The notes under the pieces were generated by a model. That model saw only the letters and a list, made by a program, of their open reading frames with translations. It was not told the origin of the DNA and searched no databases. This document shows positions 27,613 through 36,483 of a DNA stretch of 64,000 bases, in pieces. The position numbers and the translations under genes were made by a program. The stretch is from Psychrobacillus glaciei (GTDB lineage: Bacteria > Bacillota > Bacilli > Bacillales_A > Planococcaceae). Within the stretch, counting starts at the first letter, position 1. Each line of letters begins with the position of its first letter. The stretch is taken from positions 1,736,001-1,800,000 of the forward strand of contig NZ_CP031223.1 of NCBI RefSeq assembly GCF_008973485.1, read 5' to 3'.

Positions 27613-28776
27613 TTAAAACAACTGCAGTTTTTCTATTCGGTTGATCGCTTCAACCAAACGATCCTCATCTACTAATAAACCAACACGAATATAACCTTCT
27701 CCGTATGTACCAAAACCATTTCCAGCTGCAACTGCAACATCTACCTTCTCCAGTAATAAGTCCGCGAACTCTTCACTTGTGTATCCTTTTGCGACAGGAA
27801 GCCATGTAAAAAACGAGCCTTGAGGAGCTTTCACATCCCATCCGATTTTGGAACAAGCTTCCACTAATGCGTTTCTTCTTCCTTCATATAACGCGACCAA
27901 TTCATCTACACATTGCTGGCTTTCGTTTAGGGCGGAAGCAGCCGCAGATTGAATAGCAGGGAATAGACTTACAAATAAATGATCCTGAATCATATTAATT
28001 GCCTCTATCATTTTAGGATTACCGACTGCAAAACCAATTCGCCATCCAGCCATATTATAAGTTTTTGAAAGGGTATACATTTCAATGCCCACGTCTTTTG
28101 CACCTTCTGATTGTAGAAAACTAACTGGTTTGTTATCATCAAAACCGATTCCTCCATATGCAAAGTCATGAACAATAGCAATGTCGGATTCCTTTGCAAG
28201 GGCAACTGTTTCTTCAAAAAATTCTTTCGTAGCAGCGGCCCCTGTTGGGTTATTTGGATAATTTAAATACATTAATTTAGCATCGATTTTTTGTTCTGCT
28301 GTCAATTTGCTGTAATCTGGTAAATAATTGTTTTCTTCCAAAAGAGGCATTGTATCGAAACGAACATTTGCTAGTGCTACACCTGATAAATAATCCGGAT
28401 AACCTGGATCTGGAAGTAACATTAAATCGTTTTCATTCATCATCGCGAGTGGTAATTCCACAAGTCCAATTTTTGTTCCAAACATAATCGCTACTTCTGT
28501 ATCTGGGTCAATTTTTACATCATATTCTCTTTTATAAAATTCTGCGGCTGCCTGTTTTAATTCGTTAATTCCTCGAAAAGGGGAGTACTTATGTGACAGC
28601 GGATTTAAAGCAGCATCTTGTAATGCTTTTACGATATGTTCTGGCGTCGGTTGATCTGGATTTCCTTGACCTAGATTAATCACATCTCTTCCTTCCGCGA
28701 CAGCACCAGATACCTTTTGAACTAATGTCGCAAAAAACTGAGTAGGTAAACTTTTTAATCGATTTGAAAATTCCAT
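27613..28776 (-). CDS. mtnE: Methionine-salvage aminotransferase MtnE-like
   Basis: 387 aa class I/II PLP aminotransferase. The PLP lysine is in YTLSKTYNMAGWR near residue 232, and NYPNNPTG binds the cofactor. The opening LPTQFFATLVQKV and GRDVINLGQGNPDQPTPEHI follow Bacillus MtnE (YkrV), which amidates 2-oxo-4-methylthiobutanoate to methionine. ATG at 28776 has GAGGT 7 nt upstream. It is the last host gene before the integrase, and the island may have replaced its original promoter region. Confidence 0.8.
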   Translation of the reverse strand: MEFSNRLKSLPTQFFATLVQKVSGAVAEGRDVINLGQGNPDQPTPEHIVKALQDAALNPLSHKYSPFRGINELKQAAAEFYKREYDVKIDPDTEVAIMFGTKIGLVELPLAMMNENDLMLLPDPGYPDYLSGVALANVRFDTMPLLEENNYLPDYSKLTAEQKIDAKLMYLNYPNNPTGAAATKEFFEETVALAKESDIAIVHDFAYGGIGFDDNKPVSFLQSEGAKDVGIEMYTLSKTYNMAGWRIGFAVGNPKMIEAINMIQDHLFVSLFPAIQSAAASALNESQQCVDELVALYEGRRNALVEACSKIGWDVKAPQGSFFTWLPVAKGYTSEEFADLLLEKVDVAVAAGNGFGTYGEGYIRVGLLVDEDRLVEAINRIEKLQLF

Positions 28777-28843
28777 GTACAATACCTCATTTTCATAATA
28801 GTTGCATAGATTAGACAAATTTTTGTTCTTGTAAAAATACTAT

Positions 28844-28893
28844 AGACCTTAAAACGTTGATTAAACAGGCTTTTCAATGACATTTTAAGGTCT
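28844..28893 (-). terminator. Inverted repeat / terminator behind the integrase gene
   Basis: AGACCTTAAAA (28844-28854) and TTTTAAGGTCT (28883-28893) are a perfect 11-bp inverted repeat at the host-island boundary. It can end the integrase transcript or mark the attachment region. Confidence 0.5.
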
Positions 28894-28917
28894 TTTAGGA
28901 CCTATTAGTATTGAACT

Positions 28918-28940
28918 GAATACCAAATTGAATACCAAAT
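28918..28940. repeat. Tandem 11-mer at the left end of the island (putative attL-associated)
   Basis: GAATACCAAAT occurs at 28918-28928 and 28930-28940, directly next to the integrase stop codon. Such short tandem repeats beside int genes often are recombinase arm sites. The crossover core itself cannot be fixed without the right end. Confidence 0.4.
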
Positions 28941-28941
28941 A

Positions 28942-30108
28942 TTAAAAGTTGACGTATTTAGCGAATTTTTCAGCAGTATTATCTTTCATTTTTTGAGTGA
29001 CATGTGTATACACATTCATGGTTGTTTTTATATCAGTGTGTCCTAAGCGATCCTGGACATCTTTTATACTTGCTTCAGCTTCAAATAATAATGATGCATG
29101 AGTATGTCTAAAACCATGGACAGTGATTGAAGGGAGGTCATATTTTTTTATTATGCTTTTAAGCTGATAATTTGGATAGATTGTCGAATGAAAATCATTC
29201 ATGGCTCTTTTATCTGTGGATGCTAGTATAGGTTGGTTCTTTTGGAATGTCGTATTAATACCATACATTAATAACAGTTTAGCTTGCGTTTTCTTCCATT
29301 TTTCCAGCACATCAAGGGTATTATCATCCACACTAATTACACGCTTAGAATGTACTGTTTTTGGTGTTTGAACGTTCCTAGTAGAATGTTCCGTTTTAGC
29401 AAGTGTTTTATTGAATCGAATAGTTTTTTCCTTGAAATTAACATCATCCCAAGTTAAAGCTAAAACTTCGCCTTTTCTACCGCCAGTAAAAGCGAGCAAC
29501 CTAAATAATACATAAATTTTCATTTTCTCGTTTTTTTGAATGATGTTTAAAAAATGTTCTAATTGCTGTTTATCGTAATAATTTTCGAGTGGTTCTTCCT
29601 CTTCAACTTTTTGCACTGGCTTAGGCATAATTATTTTAGTCATAGGATTTTCGGTTATGACTTGTAATGTAGTAGCATAGTCCAGCACCATTTTTACATA
29701 GTTTCGATAGCTTCGATAATTTTTGTATTGCTTGGACCATTCATTTACGACCTTTTGACAATGAGAAGTTGTAATTTTATCAATTAAAAGAGATTCGAAC
29801 TTAGGGAGAATAGCAGTCCTAAAATACGTAACTGTAGTATTCACGGTGGAAAGTTTTACGGTGTGTCGATAGTTCTCTAGCCACAATTCATACAACTCTT
29901 TAAATAGCATCTTTTTATGTGTTTTAAAGCCGTTTGCTTCTATATCAACTTCTAGCCTAGCTAATGCAAGTTTCGCTTCTTTGGTGGAGTTAAAACCACG
30001 TCTAGTTGTTCGTTTAGGTTTACCAGTAAGAGGGTCGGTACCAAGATATACGTTAAACATATAGGCGGTAGATCCGTCTTTTTTTGTGTATTTTTTTATA
30101 GTTGTCAT
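28942..30108 (-). CDS. Tyrosine-family integrase
   Basis: 388 aa phage-type integrase. An N-terminal arm-binding domain precedes the SAM-like core-binding domain (about 65-165). The catalytic domain shows Arg in TGGRKGEVLAL, HGFRHTHAS, LGHTDIKTTMNVY and the nucleophile Tyr in YTHV. ATG at 30108 follows AAGGAGAG; the longer frame to 30204 has no such site and reads through GC-rich leader DNA. It drives insertion of the element next to mtnE. Confidence 0.95.
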   Translation of the reverse strand: MTTIKKYTKKDGSTAYMFNVYLGTDPLTGKPKRTTRRGFNSTKEAKLALARLEVDIEANGFKTHKKMLFKELYELWLENYRHTVKLSTVNTTVTYFRTAILPKFESLLIDKITTSHCQKVVNEWSKQYKNYRSYRNYVKMVLDYATTLQVITENPMTKIIMPKPVQKVEEEEPLENYYDKQQLEHFLNIIQKNEKMKIYVLFRLLAFTGGRKGEVLALTWDDVNFKEKTIRFNKTLAKTEHSTRNVQTPKTVHSKRVISVDDNTLDVLEKWKKTQAKLLLMYGINTTFQKNQPILASTDKRAMNDFHSTIYPNYQLKSIIKKYDLPSITVHGFRHTHASLLFEAEASIKDVQDRLGHTDIKTTMNVYTHVTQKMKDNTAEKFAKYVNF

Positions 30109-30130
30109 TATGTTCTCTCCTTGTATGTCC

Positions 30131-30144
30131 GGGCAAGGGCAATT
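30131..30144 (-). promoter_or_regulatory. GGGCAA-GGGCAA tandem motif upstream of integrase
   Basis: GGGCAAGGGCAATT on the plus strand, 23 nt before the integrase start. The same 14-mer stands before the prim-pol gene (31855-31868), and a 13/14 copy stands before a small gene at 47139-47152. Confidence 0.45.
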
Positions 30145-30181
30145 ATAAGGGAGAATAAACGTGTTTTTATTAATTCTATAT

Positions 30182-31189
30182 CTAAGAATTGTTTTCCGAA
30201 TCATTAAAAACGAGTTGTAATATTTGCAGGGCTTTTTGTTTTTCTTTTTCTGTAAGTAAACGATTATTTATTGATATGTTTTTATTAATAAATAAAAGGT
30301 TTTCTATACTAAAAAAATTATTAGATACCTTCTCCCAAATTTGAGAGTCATCATTGCTATGGTCCAAGCTTATTTTTGTTTCGTTATCCATTAGGTAATC
30401 AATGCAAAAAGTCCACTTTTTTTCCTTTCTATCCTCTTTCATTAAGATCCCATTTGAAAATGATTTGACAGTTTTAACAAGCCCTTCTCTTTGCATCTTG
30501 GATACTTGTTGCTTTGAATACCAACTTACTAATTCTCCTACGTTTAAAAGAAATCCAATTTGTTCACTTTTTTCAGTTAGTAAAGGGTAGCCTTGAATTA
30601 AACTATTCTCATTTTTTAAATATTCATCTTTATCAACATCTAAATCGTGGGCCATTTCATCTATTGAAATACCTCTGTGAAGTCTAAGTAATTTTAGATA
30701 GTCACCTATTGATCCAAACGTATAGAAATTTTCAATCAAGAAATCAGTGATTGTATCTTCTTCAAGCGTTTTAATATCACCTATTTTGCTAATTTCCTCA
30801 ATACTTTCTTTTCTTAACTTCACTAAGTCATTACTTCGAGAGATATATTTCCTATCCGAATTACAAATAAAATCCAAAATAAACTCTTTTTTATCATTGA
30901 AAGATAATTGTTTAATCATTGTCGTAATAAAGTTTTCATCTAATCCATTTTCTTTACTCTCTTTTGTCATATATCCAGCCTTGACCATTAATTCAAAAAA
31001 ATCGGCTCTTAAGGATTTAGATAACTTTCCTAACACATCTGCAGAGGGTTTAAAATGTCCATTTTCTATTTGTGAAATATATCCTTTTGAAACACCACTT
31101 TGTTTTACTAATTCATTTATTGATATTCCTTTTTCATTTCTAATTCTTCTTATATAATCACCGATATTTTCAGGCACATTGTTTTTCAT
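30182..31189 (-). CDS. Phage-type repressor with two XRE-like HTH domains
   Basis: 335 aa. A classical XRE helix-turn-helix lies at about 10-65 (IRRIRNEKGISINELVKQSG, then GYISQIENG). A second XRE-like unit lies at about 155-215 (DYLKLLRLHRGISIDEMAHD). The C-terminal part has no protease motif visible, so it is not an obvious LexA-type cleavable repressor. AAGGAGG precedes the ATG. It is divergent from the Cro-like gene across three operator repeats. Confidence 0.85.
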   Translation of the reverse strand: MKNNVPENIGDYIRRIRNEKGISINELVKQSGVSKGYISQIENGHFKPSADVLGKLSKSLRADFFELMVKAGYMTKESKENGLDENFITTMIKQLSFNDKKEFILDFICNSDRKYISRSNDLVKLRKESIEEISKIGDIKTLEEDTITDFLIENFYTFGSIGDYLKLLRLHRGISIDEMAHDLDVDKDEYLKNENSLIQGYPLLTEKSEQIGFLLNVGELVSWYSKQQVSKMQREGLVKTVKSFSNGILMKEDRKEKKWTFCIDYLMDNETKISLDHSNDDSQIWEKVSNNFFSIENLLFINKNISINNRLLTEKEKQKALQILQLVFNDSENNS

Positions 31190-31225
31190 CAAGGGACCTC
31201 CTTTTTTCTTAGATTAAACCATATA

Positions 31226-31326
31226 GTTCAATAAATCAAACCGAAATACAAATTTTATTTGCAAAAAGGTTTGATTTATTGAACTTCCGGTGGTAATATG
31301 TGGTTAAGGGTTCGATAAACCAAACC
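31226..31326. promoter_or_regulatory. Three-operator lysis/lysogeny-type switch region
   Basis: GTTCAATAAATCAAACC at 31226-31242, its exact inverse GGTTTGATTTATTGAAC at 31268-31284, and a third near-copy GTTCGATAAACCAAACC at 31310-31326. They fill the gap between the divergent repressor and Cro-like genes, the position of phage operators O1-O3. Confidence 0.8.
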
Positions 31327-31348
31327 TAAAGGATGCGAGGTGATATGA

Positions 31349-31585
31349 ATGATTAGTTACACTCCTAAGAAAATAAATATATATGTACAAATGGCAAAGA
31401 AAGGTTTGAATCAAAAAACTCTTAGTAAAAAGTCAAAAGTTCATCCTTCAACTATTTCAAATTTTATGAACGATAGGTATTGTATTTCTCCAACAACAGC
31501 TACGAAACTTGCAGAAATTTTGGAATCAAAAATTGAAGATTTGTTTGAAATACAAATAAATCCAAAAGAGGTGAGTAGCAAATGA
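31349..31585 (+). CDS. Cro-like XRE regulator
   Basis: 78 aa single HTH domain (MAKKGLNQKTLSKKS, STISNFMNDR). It is the first gene of the rightward early operon, directly behind the operators. GAGGTG precedes the ATG. Its stop overlaps the next start (ATGA). Confidence 0.8.
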   Translation: MISYTPKKINIYVQMAKKGLNQKTLSKKSKVHPSTISNFMNDRYCISPTTATKLAEILESKIEDLFEIQINPKEVSSK

Positions 31586-31848
31586 CTAGTATTTTTTCTG
31601 CGGAAACTCAACAACAAATGAAAAATGAAATAGTAGAACAAATCATGAAGACAGTTGCGGTCTTGGTTCAAGAAAAGAGTCAAAAGAGGTATTTAAAGTT
31701 TTCAGAAGCTTGTAAATATGCTTCGGTTTCTCCTGGTACATTGCAAAAATGGGTTGAGAAATATGGCTTACCTGTTTCTATAATTGAAGGCAGAAAAATC
31801 ATAGATACAAGAGATTTAGATGCATTAATCGCTAAACACAAAATATAA
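31582..31848 (+). CDS. Excisionase-like HTH protein
   Basis: 88 aa. The second half is a MerR/excisionase-type winged helix: YLKFSEACKYASVSPGTLQK, WVEKYGLPV, and a closing DTRDLDALIAKHK. It may act as directionality factor for the integrase. It is translationally coupled to the Cro-like gene. Confidence 0.7.
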   Translation: MTSIFSAETQQQMKNEIVEQIMKTVAVLVQEKSQKRYLKFSEACKYASVSPGTLQKWVEKYGLPVSIIEGRKIIDTRDLDALIAKHKI

Positions 31849-31854
31849 AGCTCA

Positions 31855-31868
31855 GGGCAAGGGCAATT
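31855..31868 (+). promoter_or_regulatory. GGGCAA-GGGCAA tandem motif upstream of prim-pol gene
   Basis: A second perfect copy of GGGCAAGGGCAATT, 46 nt before the prim-pol start codon. Confidence 0.45.
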
Positions 31869-31913
31869 TATCATATAAAAACGAAGGAAGTGTAAGGGGA
31901 AGGAGGCGAGGAT

Positions 31914-34172
31914 TTGGCCATAATTGTAAAAGAGGAAATACTAGAACCGGTAATGGAAAACATACCAGAAGAGTTGCAAATGATACCAAATTGGGTCTTG
32001 TGGCGTGCTGAATGGAATGAGAAACGTCAGCAATTCGATAAAGTACCATATCAAACAAATGGTATAGATAAAGCGGATTCTACAAGAAATCATACTTGGG
32101 GATCTTTTAAAGATATTGAAGAAGCGTATTTAAATGGAAATGTCGAGGGAATTGGATTTGTGTTATCTGAAGACGATCCATATTGTGTGATTGATATTGA
32201 TGGACTTGAAAATGTGGAAGTACTGCCTGCATTAGCACAAGAAATTACAGATCTATCTTATGCAGAATTAAGTCCAAGTGGTTCCGGCATCCATATTTGG
32301 TTGAAAGGCTTTTATCACGACAAAGAAAAATTCAAAAATAAAAACACCAAATTAGGATATGAGATTTATTCAAATGAAAGATTCATGACTTTTACTGGAG
32401 AAACATTGAATAATCTGCCTATCAGTGAAGGAACTAAAATTAATAGTTTCATAGAAAAAATATTCAAGCGAGAGGAACAAGTTCAATCTTTCATAACTAA
32501 AAGGAATGACAATTTCGGACGAGCAGCATTATCAGAAGAAGAAGTTATTCATATAGCTTGCAATAACCCTAAAACAGGTGAGAGGTTTAAGAGTTTTTTA
32601 CGTGGCGGCTGGGAACAAAATTATAATAGTGATTTTTCAAGTGGGGATTTAGCATTTCTAAATGACTTAGCTTTTTGGACTAATTGTGATTATGGGATGA
32701 TGGATAGCATTTATCGAAAATCAACTCTAATGCGAGAAAAATTTGATAGACCTCAAAATGGCACGACATATGGAAATGAACAAATAATGAAAGCAATTAG
32801 TGAATGTGCTAATACATTTAATCCACCAAAGGGTGAGGATGAAAAAATAAAAGGCCCGTGGTGGAGAACTAATGGTAATGGATCTATTTCATTTCTACAT
32901 CAGGTCTTAGCTAAAGAAGTATTAAAGAAATATCATATTGTTCGTTATCCAAGTCCACATAGCGATTTATATTATTTCAATCCTAAAAAAGGGATATATG
33001 AGCAAGATAAATCGGGACGTCAAATTAACGGTATTATTCGCAAGTTTGATGAAGATTTAAAAAGTGGACAAATAAAAGAGGTTCACAATTATATAACAGA
33101 CTTGTCACCAATTATTAATAAAGTAAATGAAAATTATATTGCATTAAAAAACGGGATTTTGAATTTCACAACCTTTGAAATAGAACCGTTTAATCCAGGA
33201 GTTTTTATTTTACAAAAAGTATCCGTTGAATATAAGCCTAATGCTTATGATTCGTTTGTTGAATCCACTTTAAAAAAGGTAACGAAAGGCCATGCAGCTA
33301 GTATCGAAAACATTAAAGAAATTTTTGCATGTGTTCTGTACCCAGGTGTATTAGTTCCAAAAATTCATTATTTGCTTGGTCGAAGTGCTCATAATGGAAA
33401 ATCATCTATTTTAAATTTGATTCACGAAACATTCAACAAAGATGGAGGAAACATTTCAGCAGTAACACCGCAGAAATTAGCGAGCAGTACATTTGCCGGA
33501 TCTTCTATATATGGCAAGTTAGCAAATATTGTGGACGATAACCCTACATCGTTGATTGAAGATAGCGGACTATTAAAAACCATTGTCACAGGGGGATTTG
33601 CTGAAATCGAGAAAAAGGGGCGTGATTCCGAAACAGTCCGCCTAAGCGCAACATTCATTATTGCTAGTAACCATTTTCCGAATCTTAACGAGAGCGGTAA
33701 TGCGATTAATCGGAGATTGAACATTATACCTTTTGACCATAACTTTTCACTGGATGATGATTGTTTACCGGATGAGGAAAGTATGCGATTAACAAAAAGT
33801 GATTCCGCAAGTGAATATGTTTTGAAACTAGCGATAGATGCACTAAAAAGAATGATGAATAATCCATCATCAGACAAATTAACTGTAAATGATAGAGCAC
33901 AAGAAGCAATAAGTGCATTTGCAGAACACAATGATCCGCTTGCTGACTTCTTTCATGAATTTGATGAACAGTACTTTAATGATGTGCGAGGCGCAAGAGC
34001 TCTAGAAGACTATGAACAATATTGTAGAGAGAATCGCATTCCACCAATGGAAACAAAAAAGTTTAAAGAAGTTGTTAACACTAAATTTAATATGGAATGG
34101 AAAGATAAAACCATAAACGAAAGCGGATTTTGGAAAACGGTGAAGGGTTTTAAGTCGAAAAGTAAAAAATAG
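31914..34172 (+). CDS. Prim-pol / SF3 helicase replication protein (P4/NrS-1 type)
   Basis: 752 aa. The N-terminal archaeo-eukaryotic primase-polymerase domain has the metal motif VIDIDG near residue 98 and SPSGSGIHIW near 122. The C-terminal SF3 helicase has Walker A GRSAHNGKSS, Walker B NIVDD and the arginine-finger region ASNHFPNLNES with NRRLNIIPF. This domain pair is the replication initiator of P4-like satellites, phages such as NrS-1 and many integrative elements. The start is TTG with AAGGAGG 8 nt upstream. Thirteen iterons follow the stop codon directly. Confidence 0.85.
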   Translation: MAIIVKEEILEPVMENIPEELQMIPNWVLWRAEWNEKRQQFDKVPYQTNGIDKADSTRNHTWGSFKDIEEAYLNGNVEGIGFVLSEDDPYCVIDIDGLENVEVLPALAQEITDLSYAELSPSGSGIHIWLKGFYHDKEKFKNKNTKLGYEIYSNERFMTFTGETLNNLPISEGTKINSFIEKIFKREEQVQSFITKRNDNFGRAALSEEEVIHIACNNPKTGERFKSFLRGGWEQNYNSDFSSGDLAFLNDLAFWTNCDYGMMDSIYRKSTLMREKFDRPQNGTTYGNEQIMKAISECANTFNPPKGEDEKIKGPWWRTNGNGSISFLHQVLAKEVLKKYHIVRYPSPHSDLYYFNPKKGIYEQDKSGRQINGIIRKFDEDLKSGQIKEVHNYITDLSPIINKVNENYIALKNGILNFTTFEIEPFNPGVFILQKVSVEYKPNAYDSFVESTLKKVTKGHAASIENIKEIFACVLYPGVLVPKIHYLLGRSAHNGKSSILNLIHETFNKDGGNISAVTPQKLASSTFAGSSIYGKLANIVDDNPTSLIEDSGLLKTIVTGGFAEIEKKGRDSETVRLSATFIIASNHFPNLNESGNAINRRLNIIPFDHNFSLDDDCLPDEESMRLTKSDSASEYVLKLAIDALKRMMNNPSSDKLTVNDRAQEAISAFAEHNDPLADFFHEFDEQYFNDVRGARALEDYEQYCRENRIPPMETKKFKEVVNTKFNMEWKDKTINESGFWKTVKGFKSKSKK

Positions 34173-34448
34173 CAATATAGCAATAAGAAAGCAATAAGTA
34201 CAGCAATAAGAAAAAGGTAGTGTTATCAAGTGTTCATGACAGTTCTTATTGCTATATTGCCATATTGCCGAAATTTACTCCATTTCTTTTATATAGGGGT
34301 GTTAAGGCAAATAGACATACCCCTTTTTATTTATTTCTTTTTTATTAGCAATAAAGCAATAAATAGAATAATAGTGCTAAAAAACACAGTAACATCAACA
34401 GTTTTTCTTTATTGCCGATTCAGCAATAAGTCAGCAATAAGGGCAATA
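34172..34448. repeat. GCAATA iteron cluster, putative replication origin
   Basis: Nine copies of GCAATA (34172, 34180, 34191, 34203, 34348, 34356, 34423, 34434, 34443) and four inverted copies TATTGC (34247, 34255, 34263, 34410) lie within 277 bp. The usual form is AGCAATAAG. The stretch is very AT-rich, has no credible gene, and sits directly behind the replication protein gene, the typical place of a P4- or plasmid-type origin. Confidence 0.75.
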
Positions 34449-34465
34449 AAAGGAGGAATAGGAAA

Positions 34466-34702
34466 ATGCCAAAACAAAACATCGTCCAACTTAAAGAAAC
34501 AACATACGCAAAACCAACAGAATTATATTCACTGGTTGAGAAGTGCGTAATTTGTGGGAGTAAACATACTCATTCACCTTCAGAGGGAAACAGAGTTGCT
34601 CACTGCATCAATTTGCCAGTACCAACAACTTACGATTTGGAAATAGATCGTAATAATGCCGAAAACCTACGTTTGGCCGAAAAGTACGGTATTCAACTAT
34701 GA
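34466..34702 (+). CDS. Small protein with possible zinc site
   Basis: 78 aa. CVICGSKHTHSP and a later HC give four potential zinc ligands; no family recognised. AGGAGG precedes the ATG. Its stop overlaps the next start (ATGA), so it begins the late-regulator cluster. Confidence 0.65.
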   Translation: MPKQNIVQLKETTYAKPTELYSLVEKCVICGSKHTHSPSEGNRVAHCINLPVPTTYDLEIDRNNAENLRLAEKYGIQL

Positions 34703-35007
34703 ACTGGTTGAAAGGTTATTGGGAATTAGAAGAAGAAATTGCCACTTCAGAAAAGAAACTGAAGCAATTGCAAGGAGATCCATCAATTCAAATACTAGAA
34801 AGTTTCATAGAAGAAAAAAAGAACACTAAAACAGAATTAGTGGAATTAGTAAGTACCTTCAAATGGCTTGGAAACGTAATTCTAAAGCTGAAATACATTG
34901 ACGGTATGACTTTAGAAAACATTGCTGCTCATTTAGGTTTCAGTGCCAGTTACATCTATAAAAAACATGCTGAATTGATGAATACCATGAAAGGCGAGGT
35001 GAATTAA
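34699..35007 (+). CDS. Sigma-like / ArpU-RinA-type regulator 1
   Basis: 102 aa. A coiled-coil first half is followed by a sigma-70 region-4-like HTH: LKYIDGMTLENIAAHLGFSA, then YIYKKHAEL. Proteins of this build switch on late genes in Gram-positive phages. It is the first of three tandem paralogues and overlaps its upstream neighbour. Confidence 0.7.
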   Translation: MNWLKGYWELEEEIATSEKKLKQLQGDPSIQILESFIEEKKNTKTELVELVSTFKWLGNVILKLKYIDGMTLENIAAHLGFSASYIYKKHAELMNTMKGEVN

Positions 35008-35382
35008 GTGAGCTTATGGTTAGGGGACTATTTAAAGTTACGTAATGAAATTCATTATTTGGAATTTAAATTGACCGATAATCAGCTTTCCAGTGAAGAA
35101 TATGAAGAAACGAAAATTCAACTTAATGACCGTCTTCAACGTGAAGGTGAATTTAAAATAATTCTCAATAATTTTGAAGATGTAGAAAATCGAATTCTAA
35201 AGTTGAAATATATAGAAGGAATGACATTGGACAAGATAGCAATGGAAATTGGATATAGTCCCAATTACATTAGGAACCAACATGCAAAAATTATGGTTGT
35301 CCTTTCGAAATTCGAAAAGTTTTATATGGAGCTCGAATTGTTTAAAAAGAATTTTCCTTATAAAAAAAGAAATGAGGTGTGA
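35008..35382 (+). CDS. Sigma-like / ArpU-RinA-type regulator 2
   Basis: 124 aa paralogue of the preceding gene: LKYIEGMTLDKIAMEIGYSP and YIRNQHAKI match the HTH of copy 1. GTG start directly after the upstream TAA, with GAGGTG before it. Confidence 0.7.
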   Translation: MSLWLGDYLKLRNEIHYLEFKLTDNQLSSEEYEETKIQLNDRLQREGEFKIILNNFEDVENRILKLKYIEGMTLDKIAMEIGYSPNYIRNQHAKIMVVLSKFEKFYMELELFKKNFPYKKRNEV

Positions 35383-35387
35383 CACAT

Positions 35388-35738
35388 ATGACTGTTCTTT
35401 CGAAATTAGACATACAGAGCTTAGAAAAACTATGGATAAACCAAGATTTCAATAAGGAAAGGTTAAAAATACTAAAACAGAAATCATCCTTACCAACAGA
35501 CTCTAAGCATCTTAAACGTAATTTAGAAACGATTACTATTGCGATTGATACATTATCCTCTGAAATAGATTCTGATTTAAAAACAATAGTAGAAATGCGT
35601 TATTGGGATAAAAAAGGGGTTTGTTACGAATGGGAGGAAATAGCGGACCATCTTTTCATGTCCAGAAGCAAAGTCTTCCGCAAACGTAATGTGCTGCTAA
35701 GAAAGACGGCTGACCTTATCGGTTGGGTTTCAGTATGA
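35388..35738 (+). CDS. Sigma-like / ArpU-RinA-type regulator 3
   Basis: 116 aa, same build but more divergent: IVEMRYWDKKGVCYEWEEIA followed by LFMSRSKVFRKRNVLLRK. ATG at 35388 has GAGGTG at 8 nt; the GTG three codons earlier lies on that site. Confidence 0.65.
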   Translation: MTVLSKLDIQSLEKLWINQDFNKERLKILKQKSSLPTDSKHLKRNLETITIAIDTLSSEIDSDLKTIVEMRYWDKKGVCYEWEEIADHLFMSRSKVFRKRNVLLRKTADLIGWVSV

Positions 35739-35756
35739 AAGAAGGGGTGTGACAGC

Positions 35757-36446
35757 GTGAATAAATCTATATTAGCTGAAGAGTTTGGCGAACAATTAGA
35801 AGCTGTTACAATTGGCACTCCATATGCTGTAGATCCAGATAGCGATAACTTTATAAGTGAGCTAGAACAACGAATAAGAAGGGTGATGTATAACTTGTGG
35901 ATGGATGCTCAGTCCCAAAGGTTGGCCAAACATTTACAACGAAAACAGGTAGCACACTTTGAAGAGTTATATGAATTTAGTTATGGAGTGCCTATGTACG
36001 ACAAGGAATACGCTGGTATACCAAGAGATACAGAGTCCCTTGCAATTAGGATTATCGATGAGAAACAAGCATTCATAAAACGTAATGAGCATTTGTATTT
36101 ACGATATGAAAGGTTTAAAGAAATCACTAACAATCTTCCGGCTTCATCTAAACAAATCTTGGTGGATTACTTTGAGTATCGTAAGAAGATTGACTATGAA
36201 CTATTACGCAACACATTAAAGAAGCATCTGAAAGCAATTGAGCGCATCTATAAAGCCGATGAGGAATCGAAAGAAGCTGAAGCAGAAAACCAGGAAGATG
36301 AACGTCAAGCTAAGCTAGGTTGCAAAGCATATCTAATAAACCGTAGGAAGGTTTATATGATACCAGAAGACTATGCAGCGCATGTTGAGAGAGATAGAAC
36401 TGAACGTCTTAAAGTATATGAACAACTGGGACTAGCTATGCCATGA
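35757..36446 (+). CDS. ArpU-like late-gene regulator candidate
   Basis: 229 aa. The centre (about 120-170) has a sigma-region-4-like stretch: NNLPASSKQILVDYFEYRK, LLRNTLKKHLKAIERIYKA. A highly charged Glu/Lys linker and a C-terminal domain follow. GTG start with AAGGGG upstream. It is the fourth regulator-like gene in a row; the assignment rests on context and pattern only. Confidence 0.5.
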   Translation: MNKSILAEEFGEQLEAVTIGTPYAVDPDSDNFISELEQRIRRVMYNLWMDAQSQRLAKHLQRKQVAHFEELYEFSYGVPMYDKEYAGIPRDTESLAIRIIDEKQAFIKRNEHLYLRYERFKEITNNLPASSKQILVDYFEYRKKIDYELLRNTLKKHLKAIERIYKADEESKEAEAENQEDERQAKLGCKAYLINRRKVYMIPEDYAAHVERDRTERLKVYEQLGLAMP

Positions 36447-36483
36447 AAACACAAAAGTATTTAGGGAAGAGGATGCATTTACT

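Noticed and set aside
34172-34448. CRISPR array
   Set aside because: The repeats are 6-9 bp, irregularly spaced and in both orientations, with no spacers; this is an iteron pattern.
34230-34550. 106-codon open frame over the iteron region
   Set aside because: No ribosome site, odd Ile/Phe/Arg-rich product, overlaps the 34466 gene; the DNA is better explained as iterons.
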